Below are positions 49,701 through 62,030 of a stretch of 64,000 nt of DNA, in pieces. Numbering within the stretch: position 1 is the first letter of the stretch; every line of letters starts with the position of its first letter. The notes under the pieces were generated by a model. It had not been told where the DNA came from and ran no database searches. It saw only the letters and a list, made by a program, of their open reading frames with translations. Where the stretch lies: assembly GCA_029379385.1 (NCBI GenBank), contig CM055617.1:6324001-6388000 (forward strand), in the 5' to 3' direction. A program made the translations under genes and the position numbers. The stretch comes from Quillaja saponaria. Its lineage: Eukaryota; Streptophyta; Magnoliopsida; Fabales; Quillajaceae.

Positions 49701-51788
49701 CATGGATCCCGTTGCCCCAGTAGATGTTTCAGTCCTTAGACTACACGATAACCATTGATCCGTTAGAGTTTTTGCGGATCACGAGATATGTAATTAACAA
49801 ATCGATTTACCTTTAATTTTTCAATTTAATTTTATTAGCGAAAATGTTCTTACTAATATGTTTTTAAAATTTTAGAGCGAGGCTTATGTCCTGAGATGCC
49901 GTCGGAGGGAGGCGGTGTTCGGCAGAGATATTCTTAATAATATTAATAATATTAATCCTCGTGTATTGGAGTACATGACCACGGTAGGTTTTGGCGGTGT
50001 GATCAGGGTGGAGTTTATTTCGCTTGATTGGCACCTTGTGACAGCTTTAGTCGAGCGATGGAGGCCAGAGACTCACACATTTCATCTGCCGCACGGTGAG
50101 GCCACCATCACACTACAGGATGTTAGTATTCTGTTCGGCTTACCTGTTGACGGATGAGCCTGTCTCTGGCCTAGTTGGTGCTGACGTCGCAACTGAGTGC
50201 GAGTGATTATTGGGAGTTGTGCCCCCTGCTACAGCTGTTAAGGGTAACACATTGAAAATGAGCTGGTTAGGATTGACATTTCAGAATTTTCCAGCCGATG
50301 GTGATGACATTACAGCGCAGAGATATGCATGAGCTTATATATTACAGCTGATGGGTGGATTGTTGTTCACCAGTAAGACGAGTACACATGTGCACATTTG
50401 TTTCTTATCTCTGTTGGAAAACCTATATGTCGCAGGACAGTACAGCTGGGGGAGTGCCTCCCTGGCATGGTTGTACAGGGAGATATGTCATGCCACTCAC
50501 CTTGATGCTTCTGAAATTGCTGGACCTTTGATATTACTCCAGGTATGGGCATGGGAGCGACTACCCTTTCTCGCACCGAGGAGGGAGACAGACATTCCGT
50601 AGGATAATCTTTGTCCTTTAGATGCGAGGTTTGTAAAATTATTAGTTTTATGCATTTGGCTACTAGGATGTGTGGTACGTAAATGACTTGTAATTGACAT
50701 TTTTAATTACTTCCAGGTGGAGAGTAAAGTTCAAAGTAAGTCAAATCGGCCATAATGTGGTGTCTTGGTATAGGGAGATGCTGGACAGGATGTCAGCAGA
50801 CCAGGTAATTACAAGTGTATCTTATATCTATGTATCATTTAACATATTCATGTTTCAAAGTTTTATTTATTAAAACATTGACACAGTTTTTGGATTGCAG
50901 TTCATATCATTACCCTACATTGATGATGAGGTGAGACACCTGATATCAGACTATTGTTATCGAGACCAGCATATTTGGGGTGCCAAAGTACCCTTAATAT
51001 GTTTTCATATTGTTGAGTATCAGAAAGTGGATAGGGTAATACATCAGTTTGGATATCATCAATCTATACCAGAAAACCCTAATGACATTGAGGCCGATCA
51101 AACCTTGCACAAATTTGATCTTCGGGGATGGGGCGTCACTGACTACCGTTGGCTACATGCTAACCACATAGCCATTTGGGGCATGAGATACAATCTGGTC
51201 CAGATAGGTGATGTTCTGGGAGTTGCACATGGTCATGCTGCTCATACAATCGAGTACAACGAGTGGTATAGACTTATCAGTAGGAGATATCTTACACGAG
51301 TTGGTCTTATCCATGCTGATCCAGCTCCTTCCCATTCTACTCATTCGACGTCATCATTATCATTGTCATCACAACGTCGCAGACGCAGTAGAACTGATAT
51401 CCCTGGATCGTCGGTTTCTTATGGACGTGTTGATGCTGATGTCCGACCATCAGATGTGTATATTCCATCTCCGACACATATGTCTCCACCTCCTTATATG
51501 GCCAGTAGTTCATCTATATATCATCAGCTTATGCCGGACTTTGCACTGTAATCAAGCGAGATTTTTAACTCTCCCATACCGCAGGTGCCATACTTTCAGT
51601 ATGGTAATACACCTGCATCATATGAACCGGATATGGGTTCAGGTGTGCAAGCTGAGGAAGGATTTAGCGGTGCTGATGACATACCTCCCTCAGACGATGT
51701 TGGTGACAGGGCTGATGTACCACCTAGGCGAAACCCGGCAAGGAGGAGAAGACCACGCCCATGTGGTACAGGGGGTCATTTTTTGTAG
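49701..51788 (+). pseudogene. Plant mobile domain (PMD, MAIN/MAIL-like) gene carried by the MULE
   Basis: An ATG at 49704 begins MDPVAP. Recognisable PMD pieces follow in several frames: ALVERWRPETHTFHLPHGEA and TLQDVSILFGLPVDG (near 50060-50157), MGGLLFTSKTSTHVHICFLS (50351), GSASLAWLYREICHATH (about 50450), QVWAWERLPFLAP, WGVTDYRWLHANHIAIWGMR (about 51130) and EYNEWYRLISRRYLTRVG. The tail is Ser/Pro-rich. Stops lie at 50155-50157 and 50330, and a splice may be needed near 50880. PMD genes are known both as host silencing factors (MAIL1, MAIN) and as passengers of MULEs and Gypsy elements. Here it is a passenger. Confidence 0.8.
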
Positions 51789-52362
51789 ACCAGTATTTCC
51801 CGAAATCCTTATATAAGTTTTTTAATTTTTAATTTTTGTGTTTATTACTTGTAATAGGAAAAGTCTTCCTAGTTTATGTTTTAATTTAGTTATACTTGTA
51901 AATTAGAATTTACTTCTGAAATATATTTTAAATTTATAAAATATTATAATATAAATTAAATATATAAATCATATATTTTAAATTTATAAAATATAAATTA
52001 AAATTTTAATATATATTTTTGAGGGGAGGAGGGGGGGTAGGGTAGCGATGCAGGCTACCCTGCAACGCGCAAGGTAGCCTGCAGAGTCTGAAACGGCTTT
52101 TCAAAAGCCGGTTTCAGACTAATTTTGCCCTCCACGAGCCCGACCAGCGAGCCCCGCGGGGGACAAATACTCGGTTGCACTCGTGCGCCACGCGCAAGTG
52201 CCTGATGTGGGCGATGGTTCTACCTGGCGTGCCAGGTAGGACCCAGAAACTGTGTTTTCACATCCTTTGCCCCATTTTGGCTATTAAAGTAAATTTTTTA
52301 CCATTTTAACCAAAATTTTTGGAACTTGAACTCTTTTGTCCAAAAAGTCTGTACTAGGCAGG

Positions 52363-53037
52363 AGGGTTTTTATTCTTTTACCTTTTCTATTTTATTTTTA
52401 TTTATTTTCCTTGGAAAACAAAGGCATGGAATACGTTGGACATAGAGGGTGTCGTTCCTTATTTTTAAGGTTATTTAAGAAATAAATGTGGAAAGGCATG
52501 CTAGTTGATTAAGCAATAAAAAGATATAGAATATAGTAACTATTAACATTGTATTATATCACAAGCAGGCAGCATCCTTTGCTGGGAAGCTCGTCACAAC
52601 TAATAAATCCACAAATCAACTCAAATGACTATTATTTTTACTAAATAGAGCACTATTATATATATATCATTAAAGTTTGTCATCTTCCAATTTATATTTA
52701 AAAACAAAAGAAATAACTATCTTACTTAATTCTTAACCTCCTTGACAAAATGGACTCGTTAACTTTACGCCTAAAAATTCAGAAGTAATTGAATCTTTTC
52801 CAACAGGCTTATGGTGCGCGTGAACATTTTTCTATGGGCATAAAAGTCTTTTCCTGGTCTTACAACCGACCCCGACCGAGACCGAGAAGCGAGAAAGTTG
52901 GAATATTAGTCACATCTTTTTTTTTTAATTTTTTTTAATAGCAAATCCGTCGTTCACTTTATTGTTTGGGCCAATTCCTTGACACGGTAGCCGGTCTAAT
53001 TCCACACCAAATTACTATATTTTTTTTTCAATTCTTT
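52363..53037. other. Spacer between the MULE and the PPR pseudogene
   Basis: Non-coding and AT-rich. It continues the target region of the MULE up to the truncated 3' end of the PPR pseudogene. No similarity to the corresponding 38.3-38.8 kb region was noticed. Confidence 0.45.
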
Positions 53038-54756
53038 GAGCAATTAGACAATTGCAAGAGGCCTTCTTTACATCAGTACTGATTGAATCATAGAGTTCGG
53101 ATGCCTCCTTTTTGAAATTTCCATCACCAGCTTGCTCCTCAACTAAAAGTTTAACCACAGAACCAAGCTTTGCATTGGACTTCTCAACACAATGAGTCAG
53201 CTTACCAAATTCTTTTTTCCGTGTTTGGGTTATAACATTCAGGAACCAACCAAAGAAGCGGTCATCTGGACTAATCCCCAACTCTATCAGTCGATTAGAT
53301 GTCTTCACAACATCATCAGTGCGCTTGGCTTTTCCATAGCACTGGATAAGTGATGTCAAAACAAAAATATTTGGCACCAAACCAGCTTCAAACATCTCAT
53401 TCAATATAGCTTCTGCTTCTGAAACTTTCCCACTGCAGGAGTGTATGGTAATCAAGGGTGAAGATGTCCAACTATCAGGCAAGCAGGTTCCAGAAGTTTT
53501 CATGTCTTCAAAAATTTCAATAGCTTCATCCGTGTAGCCAAAATCAGCACACACATAGACAAAAGGGTATTGTAGAGAATTACATTCAACTCCATTCCCT
53601 TTTCCTTCGTTTCCTTATAAAGGCTGAGTGCATCTCAACTATAACGTGCTCTACCATAGGCTCGTAAAAGAGATGCATAGGTTGGCCAGTTTGGTGAAAA
53701 TCCATTGTCAATCATCTCTTTATATAAATGGTTTTGGCCTGCCAGGGACTTTTAGCTTTCCCCATGATATCCAAGAGGGAGTCATAAATGACCATATTTG
53801 GCTTTGCAACAAGAGCCTTCATCTCTTCATAAACATTTAAGCACCCATCAAAATATTTCCTGACATTCCATTCATTTTAATCAATGTTGAAAACGTAACA
53901 GTATCAATATGCCATTTTTCAGTTCTAGCACGGTCATACAAGCGCAAAGCCATATCAACATTACCCGCCTTCCCATAAGCATCTATCATTGCCGACTATG
54001 TGACATCATCAGGATCACACCCAAAGCTGGGCATCTTCTCAAACCATTCCACGGCCTTATTAGGCAAAGAAGACCTCCTAGCACAGCTAATTATAGTTGA
54101 AAATGTAACAGTATCAGGTTTGACCCCTCTCTCAAGCATTTCATCAAACAGTTTCTCTGCTCTATCAAACTCCCTACACTTCCGAAAAACCTTGAAAGTC
54201 ACATTATAAAGAATCACTTCCTTAGTTAGTTTCAGCTTCTTCTGAAAGTATTTAAGAGCAAGAGGTGCAATTTCGGGATTCCCCATATTATTAATAATAA
54301 TTACAGCTTCTTTTTCCAAAATCTTATCACCTACACCTCTCAAAATTTCAATTACATCTTCCTCACTTGGAGTGCACAAATTCAAAGACATGGCAACTTT
54401 TAAAAGATAACTATACCTGACATTGTAAAATTTTCTCCGAAGCTGTGTAGCTCTGGTTCTTCTAGGATTGACCCATATGTAGCTTTTAGAAGGAGCAGTA
54501 GATTTTTCATCAGAGTATTGAGAATCTTCTTCATCGTCAACTAAACTCTGATTCTCAGTTACTAGTGTAATCGATTCTTGCAATGAAACTTGGCTTGAAT
54601 GTAGAGAAGAGGTTCTGGATTGGGGTTTGAGGTAACTTATTTTACACGAGTATGTGAAATTTCATCCTCTAATCTTCCGCGAGGAAGATAGAGAGTTGAA
54701 GATAGGTTGGTGTTCGTGGAAGAAGAGGAGGAAGATGGGCAGAGACGGTAAGCCAT
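53038..54756 (-). pseudogene. SVR7: SVR7-like PPR gene, copy B (pseudogene, SMR domain missing)
   Basis: Aligns to 39240-40952 of copy A over its whole length at high identity. The C-terminal 137 or so residues, including the SMR domain, are absent: similarity stops at about 53038 and unrelated sequence follows (frame ends AQRIEKKI). The start ATG is at 54756. Breaks seen against copy A: a one-base loss in the Ser-rich leader, CGA to TGA in the leader, a TAG in the VTYSAM repeat at about 54000, and two-base gains at about 53550, 53720 and 53850. At the site where copy A has its extra base, copy B keeps the ancestral in-frame sequence. Confidence 0.92.
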
Positions 54757-54789
54757 CTCCTCTTTCTTGCTCTGTATGCGTAGAGCACG

Positions 54790-55890
54790 AGAAGAACGCA
54801 CCCCTAATTGTGGTACTCTAACACTACTTACGATATCCTAATTCTATTATTAATTGCGATACTTTAACACTAATTATAATACCATAACCCTACTTAAGAT
54901 AACCTAATTATGATATCCTAACCCTAGTTTCGGTACCCTAATCATAACCATAAACCTAATAACAATACCCTAACCCTAGTTATGGTACCCTAAACCTTAA
55001 TTATAATACTCTAACTCTAATTATAATATCCTAACTTAGTTACGATACTGCAATTTAGTTACAGTACCCTAACCCTAAATCTAATAACAATACCCTAACC
55101 TTAAACCTAATTACAATATCCTATCCCTAATTACGATACTCTAAAACTTAATTACAGTATTCTAACTCTAATTAGAGTATCCTAAAGTAATTAAAATATC
55201 CTAATCCTAGTTACGATATTCTAAAATTAATTATGATAAGCTAATCCTAGTTATGGTACCCTAATCCTAACCCTAACTATAATTACGGTACCTTAACCGT
55301 AATTAAGGTACCTTAATTATGGTACCCTAATCCTAACTACTGTACCATAATCCTAATTATGGCACCCCAACCTTAGTTACAACACCCTAACCTTATTTAC
55401 GATAACTTATCACTAACTCTAGTTACGATACCTTAACCATAATTACAGTACCCTAATCCCTAATTACGATACCATAACCCTAGTTATAGTACCTTAACCC
55501 TAATTACTGTACCTAATCCCTAATTACGGTACCTTAACCTTAACAATAGTTACGGTACCTTAACCCTAATTACGGTCCTTAACCCTATTTATGGTATCCT
55601 AATATTAACCTTCGTTATGGTACCCTAACCTCTAATCCTAGTTGTAGTACCGTAACACTAATTATGGTACTTCAATCCTAGTTATGGTATCCTAACCCTT
55701 AGTTATGATATTCTAACACTAGTTGCAATTCTCAAACCTTAATTACGGCATCATAACTTTAATTATGGTACCTTAATCCTAATTACAGTACCCTAACATT
55801 AATTATAGTACTGTAATCCTAATTACGGCACCCTAACCCTAACTATCGTACCCTAATCTTAACCCTAATTATGGTACCCTAACCCTGATA
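54790..55890. repeat. Degenerate satellite of about 20 bp with telomere-like CCCTAA motifs
   Basis: The unit is near AACCCTAATTACGGTACCCT. Examples are TAACCGTAATTAAGGTACCT, AATCCTAACTACTGTACCAT and AATCCTAATTATGGCACCCC. Every unit has a CCTAA core, but spacing is about 20 bases (some 15), unlike the 7-base plant telomere repeat CCCTAAA. Many units hold a GGTACC palindrome. The array starts right after the PPR pseudogene leader and has no counterpart in unit A. Confidence 0.85.
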
Positions 55891-58800
55891 TGGTTCAATG
55901 TTGGATGACATGGGCATTGATTTGCAAAGAGCACTAACTAATTTTATTAAGGTGATATTGATTTTAGTTTTAGTAGGGCAACAAACTTTCGTGTTTTGGA
56001 GGAAGTTCTAAAGAAGGTAGAAGATGACAAGTTATAAGCAATTATATTTAACACTACTATAGGAGTATTGTTTCTGGGTCTTTCTGGCCAAGGAGTATTG
56101 ACCTCACAAGAAGCTGAAATTCAAGTTTGTAAGAGTTTTCAAGTTTGATGCAAGTCTCTACAATCATTTAGTAATCTTTAAAAAGAAATTGAATATATAT
56201 AAAATTAATACAATAATATTATAATCACAAAAAATATACACTTAATATTTTTTTTTATTCATAATATTTATATAACAGTAATTTATATTATAATTATTTT
56301 TAACTTAATAAAATTGAAAAAATTGAGAAATTTAGTCTTAATTACCATTGACATATAGTTATTGATAAATTAGAGATTTATTAATATTAAAAAAGAATTA
56401 GGATAGAAAAAATCAATAGTCATAAAATAATTGCTAACATATTAATATTAAAACAGAAAATTATTATGAAAAAGTAAAAAAAAACAGAAAAAAAAAAAAA
56501 AAACTATTTATATATAGTACAATATAAATAGTGTAAAAAGCAGTCTATATGTTTTTTTTTAGCTCGAAGGAGGCTCATTAAGCCTATGAATTACACAGAG
56601 AGAACTCTCTAATCTCATAATAAATCATGTGTTTTTGTCCATGACATAAAAAAAGAAGAAGTCATTCTTAGCTAATCACATTGGTGTACAATGGATCAAA
56701 TTAGGTGGAAAGTGATAATGTCAAGGAAAGACGTAATAGGATCGTCCTACTTTTAATAATGTGGCCTCTTATCCTTACAACAACTTTAGGCTAGACAACA
56801 CTATAGAAATTGGTGCAAAACGACACAACGAAAATTGACATAGACACCCTAACCTTTTCTTAACTAAAATTTTCCGGGAAAATTAACAAGAAAAGCTATT
56901 CACTTTACACCTTGATTTCTATTAATCCACAATGAAAATTGACATAGACACCCTAACCTTTTCTTTACACCTTGATTTCTATTAAACAAATTTTTAATTG
57001 TAACTTGTAAATAACTTAATCTGTTAACTTAATTTAATCGTTAAATGGAAGTTAAAAAAATAAAATTATAATTAATCTTTTTCTAATTTCAATTTTTGAG
57101 TTTCTCTTTTAATGACTATGTTTATGGTTGTTACTACCAAATGTTGGATCTAAATTCATTGCAATAAAAAGAAGCATCCAAATACTAAACAAAACTTTTG
57201 TCAACCCATCTTGTTTCAGGCATCACTACTTATACACTACTTAAATTTTAGATCAGAGTCATTACATCGAATGCATATTCACATACTTTAATATTCTTAT
57301 AAATCATATCTTTCTTACTTTTGTTTTTTTTTTGGTTTGAAATTTCAAGTTGAATTGATTAGATTCAGATTTCGGGTAATAACTTAAAAAATTTAGGACC
57401 TTTTGTATTATGGAGATTAATTAGTTTTTTAATAAATTAAAAAAAAAATTGTAAATTTTCAACTGTAGAGCTTTCTTTATTTCTCAAATTCTATAAAAAA
57501 AAAAAGAGTTAAAGTTAATTATATATCACATGAGTAATAATATTATTTTTTTTTTCATCAAATTAAACATATTGCACTCATTTCTAATTATAAATTGTAA
57601 ATAATTCAACCTGTTGAAATTGACTGCTAAACAGAGTTTAAAAACATAAAATTATAATTGAAAAGCCACAATTAAAAGAAGCAGTCAATTTCAACAAATG
57701 TTGTTAGGTATTGTCAACAAATGTTGTTGGATCTAAATTCATTGCAATAAAAAGAAGCATCTAAATACTAAACGAAACTAATGCCAGCCCATCCACTTAT
57801 ATAACTACTTGAAATTTTAGATCATAGCCATTACTTGGAATGCATATTCACATACTTTAATATTCTTATAAATCATGTCTTTCTTACTTATTTTTGTTTG
57901 AAATTTCAAGTTGAATTGATTAGATTCAGATTTCAAGAGCAACAACTATAAAAATTTAGGACTTTTTGTATTATGGAGATTAATTAGTTTTGCCAACCCA
58001 TCTTGTTTCAGGCATCACTACTTATACACTACTTAAATTTTAGATCAGAGTCATTACATCGAATGCATATTCACATACTTTAATATTCTTATAAATCATA
58101 TCTTTCTTACTTTTGTTTTTTTTTGGTTTGAAATTTCAAGTTGAATTGATTAGATTCAGATTTCGGGTAATAACTTAAAAAATTTAGGACCTTTTGTATT
58201 ATGGAGATTAATTAGTTTTTTAATAAATTAAAAAAAAATTGTAAATTTTCAATTGTAGAGCTTTCTTTATTTCTCAAATTCTATAAAAAAAAAAAGAGTT
58301 AAAGTTAATTATATATCACATGAGTAATAATATTATTATTTTTTTTTATCAAATTAAACATATTGCACTCATTTCTAATTATAAATTGTAAATAATTCAA
58401 CCTGTTGAAATTGACTGCTAAACAGAGTTTAAAAACATAAAATTATAATTGAAAAGCCACAATTAAAAGAAGCAGTCAATTTCAACAAATGTTGTTAGGT
58501 ATTGTCAACAAATGTTGTTGGATCTAAATTCATTGCAATAAAAAGAAGCATCTAAATACTAAACGAAACTAATGCCAGCCCATCCACTTATATAACTACT
58601 TGAAATTTTAGATCATAGCCATTACTTGGAATGCATATTCACATACTTTAATATTCTTATAAATCATGTGTTTCTTACTTATTTTTGTTTGAAATTTCAA
58701 GTTGAATTTATTAGATTCAGATTTCAAGAGCAACAACTATAAAAATTTAGGACTTTTTGTATTATGGAGATTAATTAGTTTTTTAATAAATTAAAAATAT

Positions 58801-59163
58801 TTGTAAATTTTCAATTGTAGAGCTTTCTTTATTTCTCAAATTCTATAATAAAAAAAGAAGAAGTTAAAGTTAATCATCGATATTCACAAATTGGAACTTT
58901 ACAAAATATAATTAAAAATATGAGTCTGTTTAATTTTATAAAAAAAATGAGGAATATTGTTACTCATATAATAATTAAAGAAAGCACAATTCATCCAAAC
59001 TTCTTTATTATTTTAATTTCATAAAACTTAAACAACTTAATTAATTATATTGTCTCCCTAGAAGGAGATCAATTGATATAACCCTCACCAATCTTTATTT
59101 CTTGCTTCTTCCTCTTTTTACTCTAGTTTTACTGTAATGCAGCATATATGACGTCGTTTTGTT
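55891..59163. other. Spacer of duplication unit B
   Basis: No gene. Positions 56640-56960 match the unit A spacer. Positions 57200-58784 are a large direct duplication (next entry). The rest is AT-rich; a piece at 55891-56060 looks like transcribed sequence but has no conserved protein. Confidence 0.5.
57200..58784. repeat. 792-bp direct tandem duplication with an internal older copy
   Basis: CAACCCATCTTGTTTCAGGC occurs at about 57202 and again at about 57994, and the following 790 bases repeat with few changes. Each unit itself holds two diverged versions of one segment (TGCATATTCACATACTTTAA at about 57271, 57841, 58063 and 58633). A segment starting GATCTAAATTCATTGC also occurs upstream at 57148 and then at about 57729 and 58521. 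Confidence 0.88.
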
Positions 59164-60026
59164 TTACATGATTGTGCATCCTGATTGATTGTCTTCGCTT
59201 CGACAATCACAGCGACTCATGTAACAAGGTCGGGTCCCACCATAACTATCATAGACTGGCCTTCCGTAATAAACATCATAACATGGGGGTGGCCCACCAT
59301 AACCTTGAAAACATGGCCCACCCTCCCGACCTTCGTAACATGACGTGCAACACACCCCAATTTGCAGTTCCAGTTCCAGTTCAGGCTCTTTCTTTTTCTC
59401 GGGCTCTTTCTTCTTCTCGGGCTCTTTCTTCTTCTCAGGTGGTGCTTCTATGATTTCAATGCTTTTAATACAACCACAACCTTTGCAAAAAATCTTATCT
59501 CTGATCTTTTCTGGGCTGCAGCAAACAACTTTGATCATCACCACGTTGTTCTTCTCGTCGTACGTCTGGTCTCGTATTTCTTGTTCAGAAAATTCAACAC
59601 CCGCATAATAACTTAGTTTAATTCTAATTAAATATCAAAAAAAAAAATCAGTGAAATTTTAGTGTTAATAACTCACGAGGAAATTTACACAGAACTTTCT
59701 TGACCTTCGTGTAGCATTTATGACATTGAAGGTCAACAACATTCAGTTTCATCATTGTAACCTGAATGAGTTCAAGATAATTACCCATTTAGAAATTTAC
59801 AATCTTTAAGACAAATCAATGAATCTCAAGGAATAGAAGCATCTAATTCTGACACACAATAATGGGTATCTGAGTATGTGACAAAATTCAACTAGAATAA
59901 GCCAAAAACAGAGCAACATTTCTGAGGCTGGAAAAGATAATAAGGACCATAATTTTTTTTTATAATTCCGAAAATGGGTATTTACTAAAAGAGAGTTAAA
60001 ACTGATGGACCTACCTTTTCCGCCAT
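59164..60026 (-). CDS. HIPP (HMA-isoprenylated) protein, copy B, intact
   Basis: Exons 60026-60015, 59761-59677 and 59579-59164 join in phase to 170 residues. The HMA domain (CHKC metal motif at residues 17-20, ending FCKGCGCIKSIEIIE) is almost the same as in copy A. The linker is short and charged (repeats of EKKKEPEKKKEPE) instead of Pro-Ala. One Cys-rich module follows (GVCCTSC, EGREGGPCFQGYG), then YYGRPVYDSYGGTRPC and the C-terminal CaaX box CTIM. Prenylation at that Cys would anchor it to membranes. The promoter, with TTATATAA at 60135-60142, matches that of copy A, so both could be expressed alike. Confidence 0.92.
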
Positions 60027-60479
60027 GGTTGAGATCTGAAGCTCAGATATGAGACTGGGATTGAAGAACAATGAAACAGAGAGTAAACAGGGGAGAGGAA
60101 CAGATGCTTTACTCTTGAGAGATCAAGAAGGTAATTATATAAGCTGCGAACCTGATTTTAAGAAGACGTAGTAGTAAAATCCCGTACACTAATCAACCAA
60201 TCAAAAGCTAACACGTAGTAATATGCCATATACTTCAATGGCCATCTTTTATGCAAAACTTATACTGTAAGTTTTGTTAAGTTTTGTATTAATTGATCAT
60301 GCACTACCACAAGGAACAACGTACACACGGAACACTGTACACACGTCCCATGGCTAGAACAAGTTTCATAAATATGGTTTTGTTTTAAATTTGGAAGGAT
60401 CTAACTGAGAATAAAATGGAATCAGTTCACCCCAAAAAAAATGGAATCAAAAGTACTCGTAGAGAATAAAATTAGTCGA

Positions 60480-62030
60480 AATACTTACCAGGAACGCGAT
60501 ACGTTTTGAGACGTGAAATGTAAACTTGAACAAGAAACGCTACCTAAGAAAAACATGGTTCGGTAAGGGTAGGTTTAGTTGGTTTGTTATATCGTGACGT
60601 GATTCGCTTAAAATATATATTCGGTTCGCTATACTAACACAAGTTATGTTATGATAATAAATATAAATTTCATAGTAAAATATGGTTTAACATTTTATAT
60701 TTAACTAAAAAGATATTTTTTGGACTTAAATTCAGAATTTTCGAAACCTCTTTGTATTTGTAGTTTATCTTTTATGTAATTATATTACATTATTTTAGAA
60801 AGTAATTATAAGAGTATAATTATTAATGTTGCCATATATTTTGTCAAAAAGAATTAACACATATACTATTTATTATAATATCTTTAGATAATTAAAACTA
60901 TTTAAAATTATTTGGAACAATCTGCAACAAAAGTTAGTAGAATATATAATAGTGAGTTAATTTATTTCTTTTAGTTGTGTCAAATTAATCTTTTTTTTTA
61001 TGTACAAGTAACCAAATTGAGTTGATGTAGTTTATTAATAAAATTTATAGTATTTACACACTTATTAACAATAAATTATTTCCCAGTATAAGATATTATT
61101 ATAGAATTTAAAACAATACCTAATATATTATTTTTTATTAACAAAGAAATATTAAATATGATAATACTTAAGTACGTGAAGTCAAAATATATTATCATAT
61201 ATTTATACAGTTCATATAATTTTTTAAGTATCAAAACATATAATATAATAAATCTTTAAATAATCTTTGGTTTCAAAAACAATTTTTTATTTAGGTTACT
61301 TAAGCAATTAAATTTTACATATTCTCATTTATATTAATAATTAAAAAAAAATTAACCTTTATTCCCTTAAAAGATTAATTTTTCTTAAAAACAATTATTT
61401 TGATAATGTCATTCTTAAGAAAACTGTCCTTTTTTTTATATTATTAATCAGCTAATTATAAAATTATTATAAGATTGATACAAAATTAAAAAAAATTATA
61501 TTCTTTGACATCTCAAAAGATGCTTTTTGGTAATATGACATTTCTTTACTGTTTTTGGCTAGCCAACAGTCCCATCTCAAACCTCCAAACCTTAAATTCC
61601 AATATCTTCATTCCTCTCCTTAAAATTTGAACACACTCTTTCTTTCCTTTTTATTTGGTAAAAAAATTATTCTCTCACAATCACAAAATGACAAAGGCCT
61701 TCTTCAGAAAACCTTCCTTCTACTGCCTCTCTTCTTTCCTCTCGCTTTCTGCCTCTGCATCCACTGAACTATTCCTTCCTTCTAAAGTTGTTTCCCTTCT
61801 CATCCAGCAAGCTTCTTTGAGCTTCGAGTCTTCAACTACTGTCAGCAAGGCTGTGTGAATTACGATCCCAAGTCTGGATATGAAAAAAAGCATATAGAAA
61901 ATTGTGAGTCGCCAATTTTCACGATCCGGATCGCAAACCACAGCGATCCGGTGCGAAAAAGTTCTGCGAACTAGGACTTAAGATTCGGATCGTGGTTCCC
62001 AGTGAGTGCTAGCGTTCCTGGTAGCTATAG
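60480..62030. mobile_element. Inserted element of about 1.55 kb with inverted ends
   Basis: Unit A reads continuously across this point (TTGGTCGAATGGAATCAG), while unit B is split. The left end is AATACTTACCAGGAACGC; the right end reverse-complemented is TAGCTACCAGGAACGC. GTCGA flanks both sides (60475-60479 and 62031-62035), a possible 5-bp target duplication. No transposase is present. A short plus-strand frame, 61688-61858 (MTKAFFRKPSFYCLSSFLSL at its start), ends at what could be a splice donor and might be a captured host exon. The superfamily is not clear. Confidence 0.7.

Larger units (their letters stand above)
45376..52352. mobile_element. Mutator-like element (MULE) with long terminal inverted repeats
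   Basis: ACTAGGCAGG flanks both ends (45366-45375 and 52353-52362), giving a 9- to 10-bp target duplication. The ends are inverted copies. The left end reads TTTTTGGACAGAAGGGTCC and continues with AAATTTTTGGTCAAAATGG. The right end, reverse-complemented, reads CTTTTTGGACAAAAGAGTTC and AAAATTTTGGTTAAAATGG. Similarity continues at lower identity for about 190 bases, including ATCAGGCACT and ATTTGTCCCCC. Inside are a decayed MURA-type transposase and a decayed plant-mobile-domain gene. The element landed in block X of duplication unit A. Confidence 0.9.

Noticed and set aside
54790..55890. True interstitial telomere repeat
   Set aside because: The period is about 20 bases with intervening TTACGGTA, not repeated CCCTAAA.
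59345..59616. Plus-strand frames rich in Phe, Ser and Gly over HIPP copy B
   Set aside because: Antisense of the EKKKEP linker and HMA exon; no independent support.
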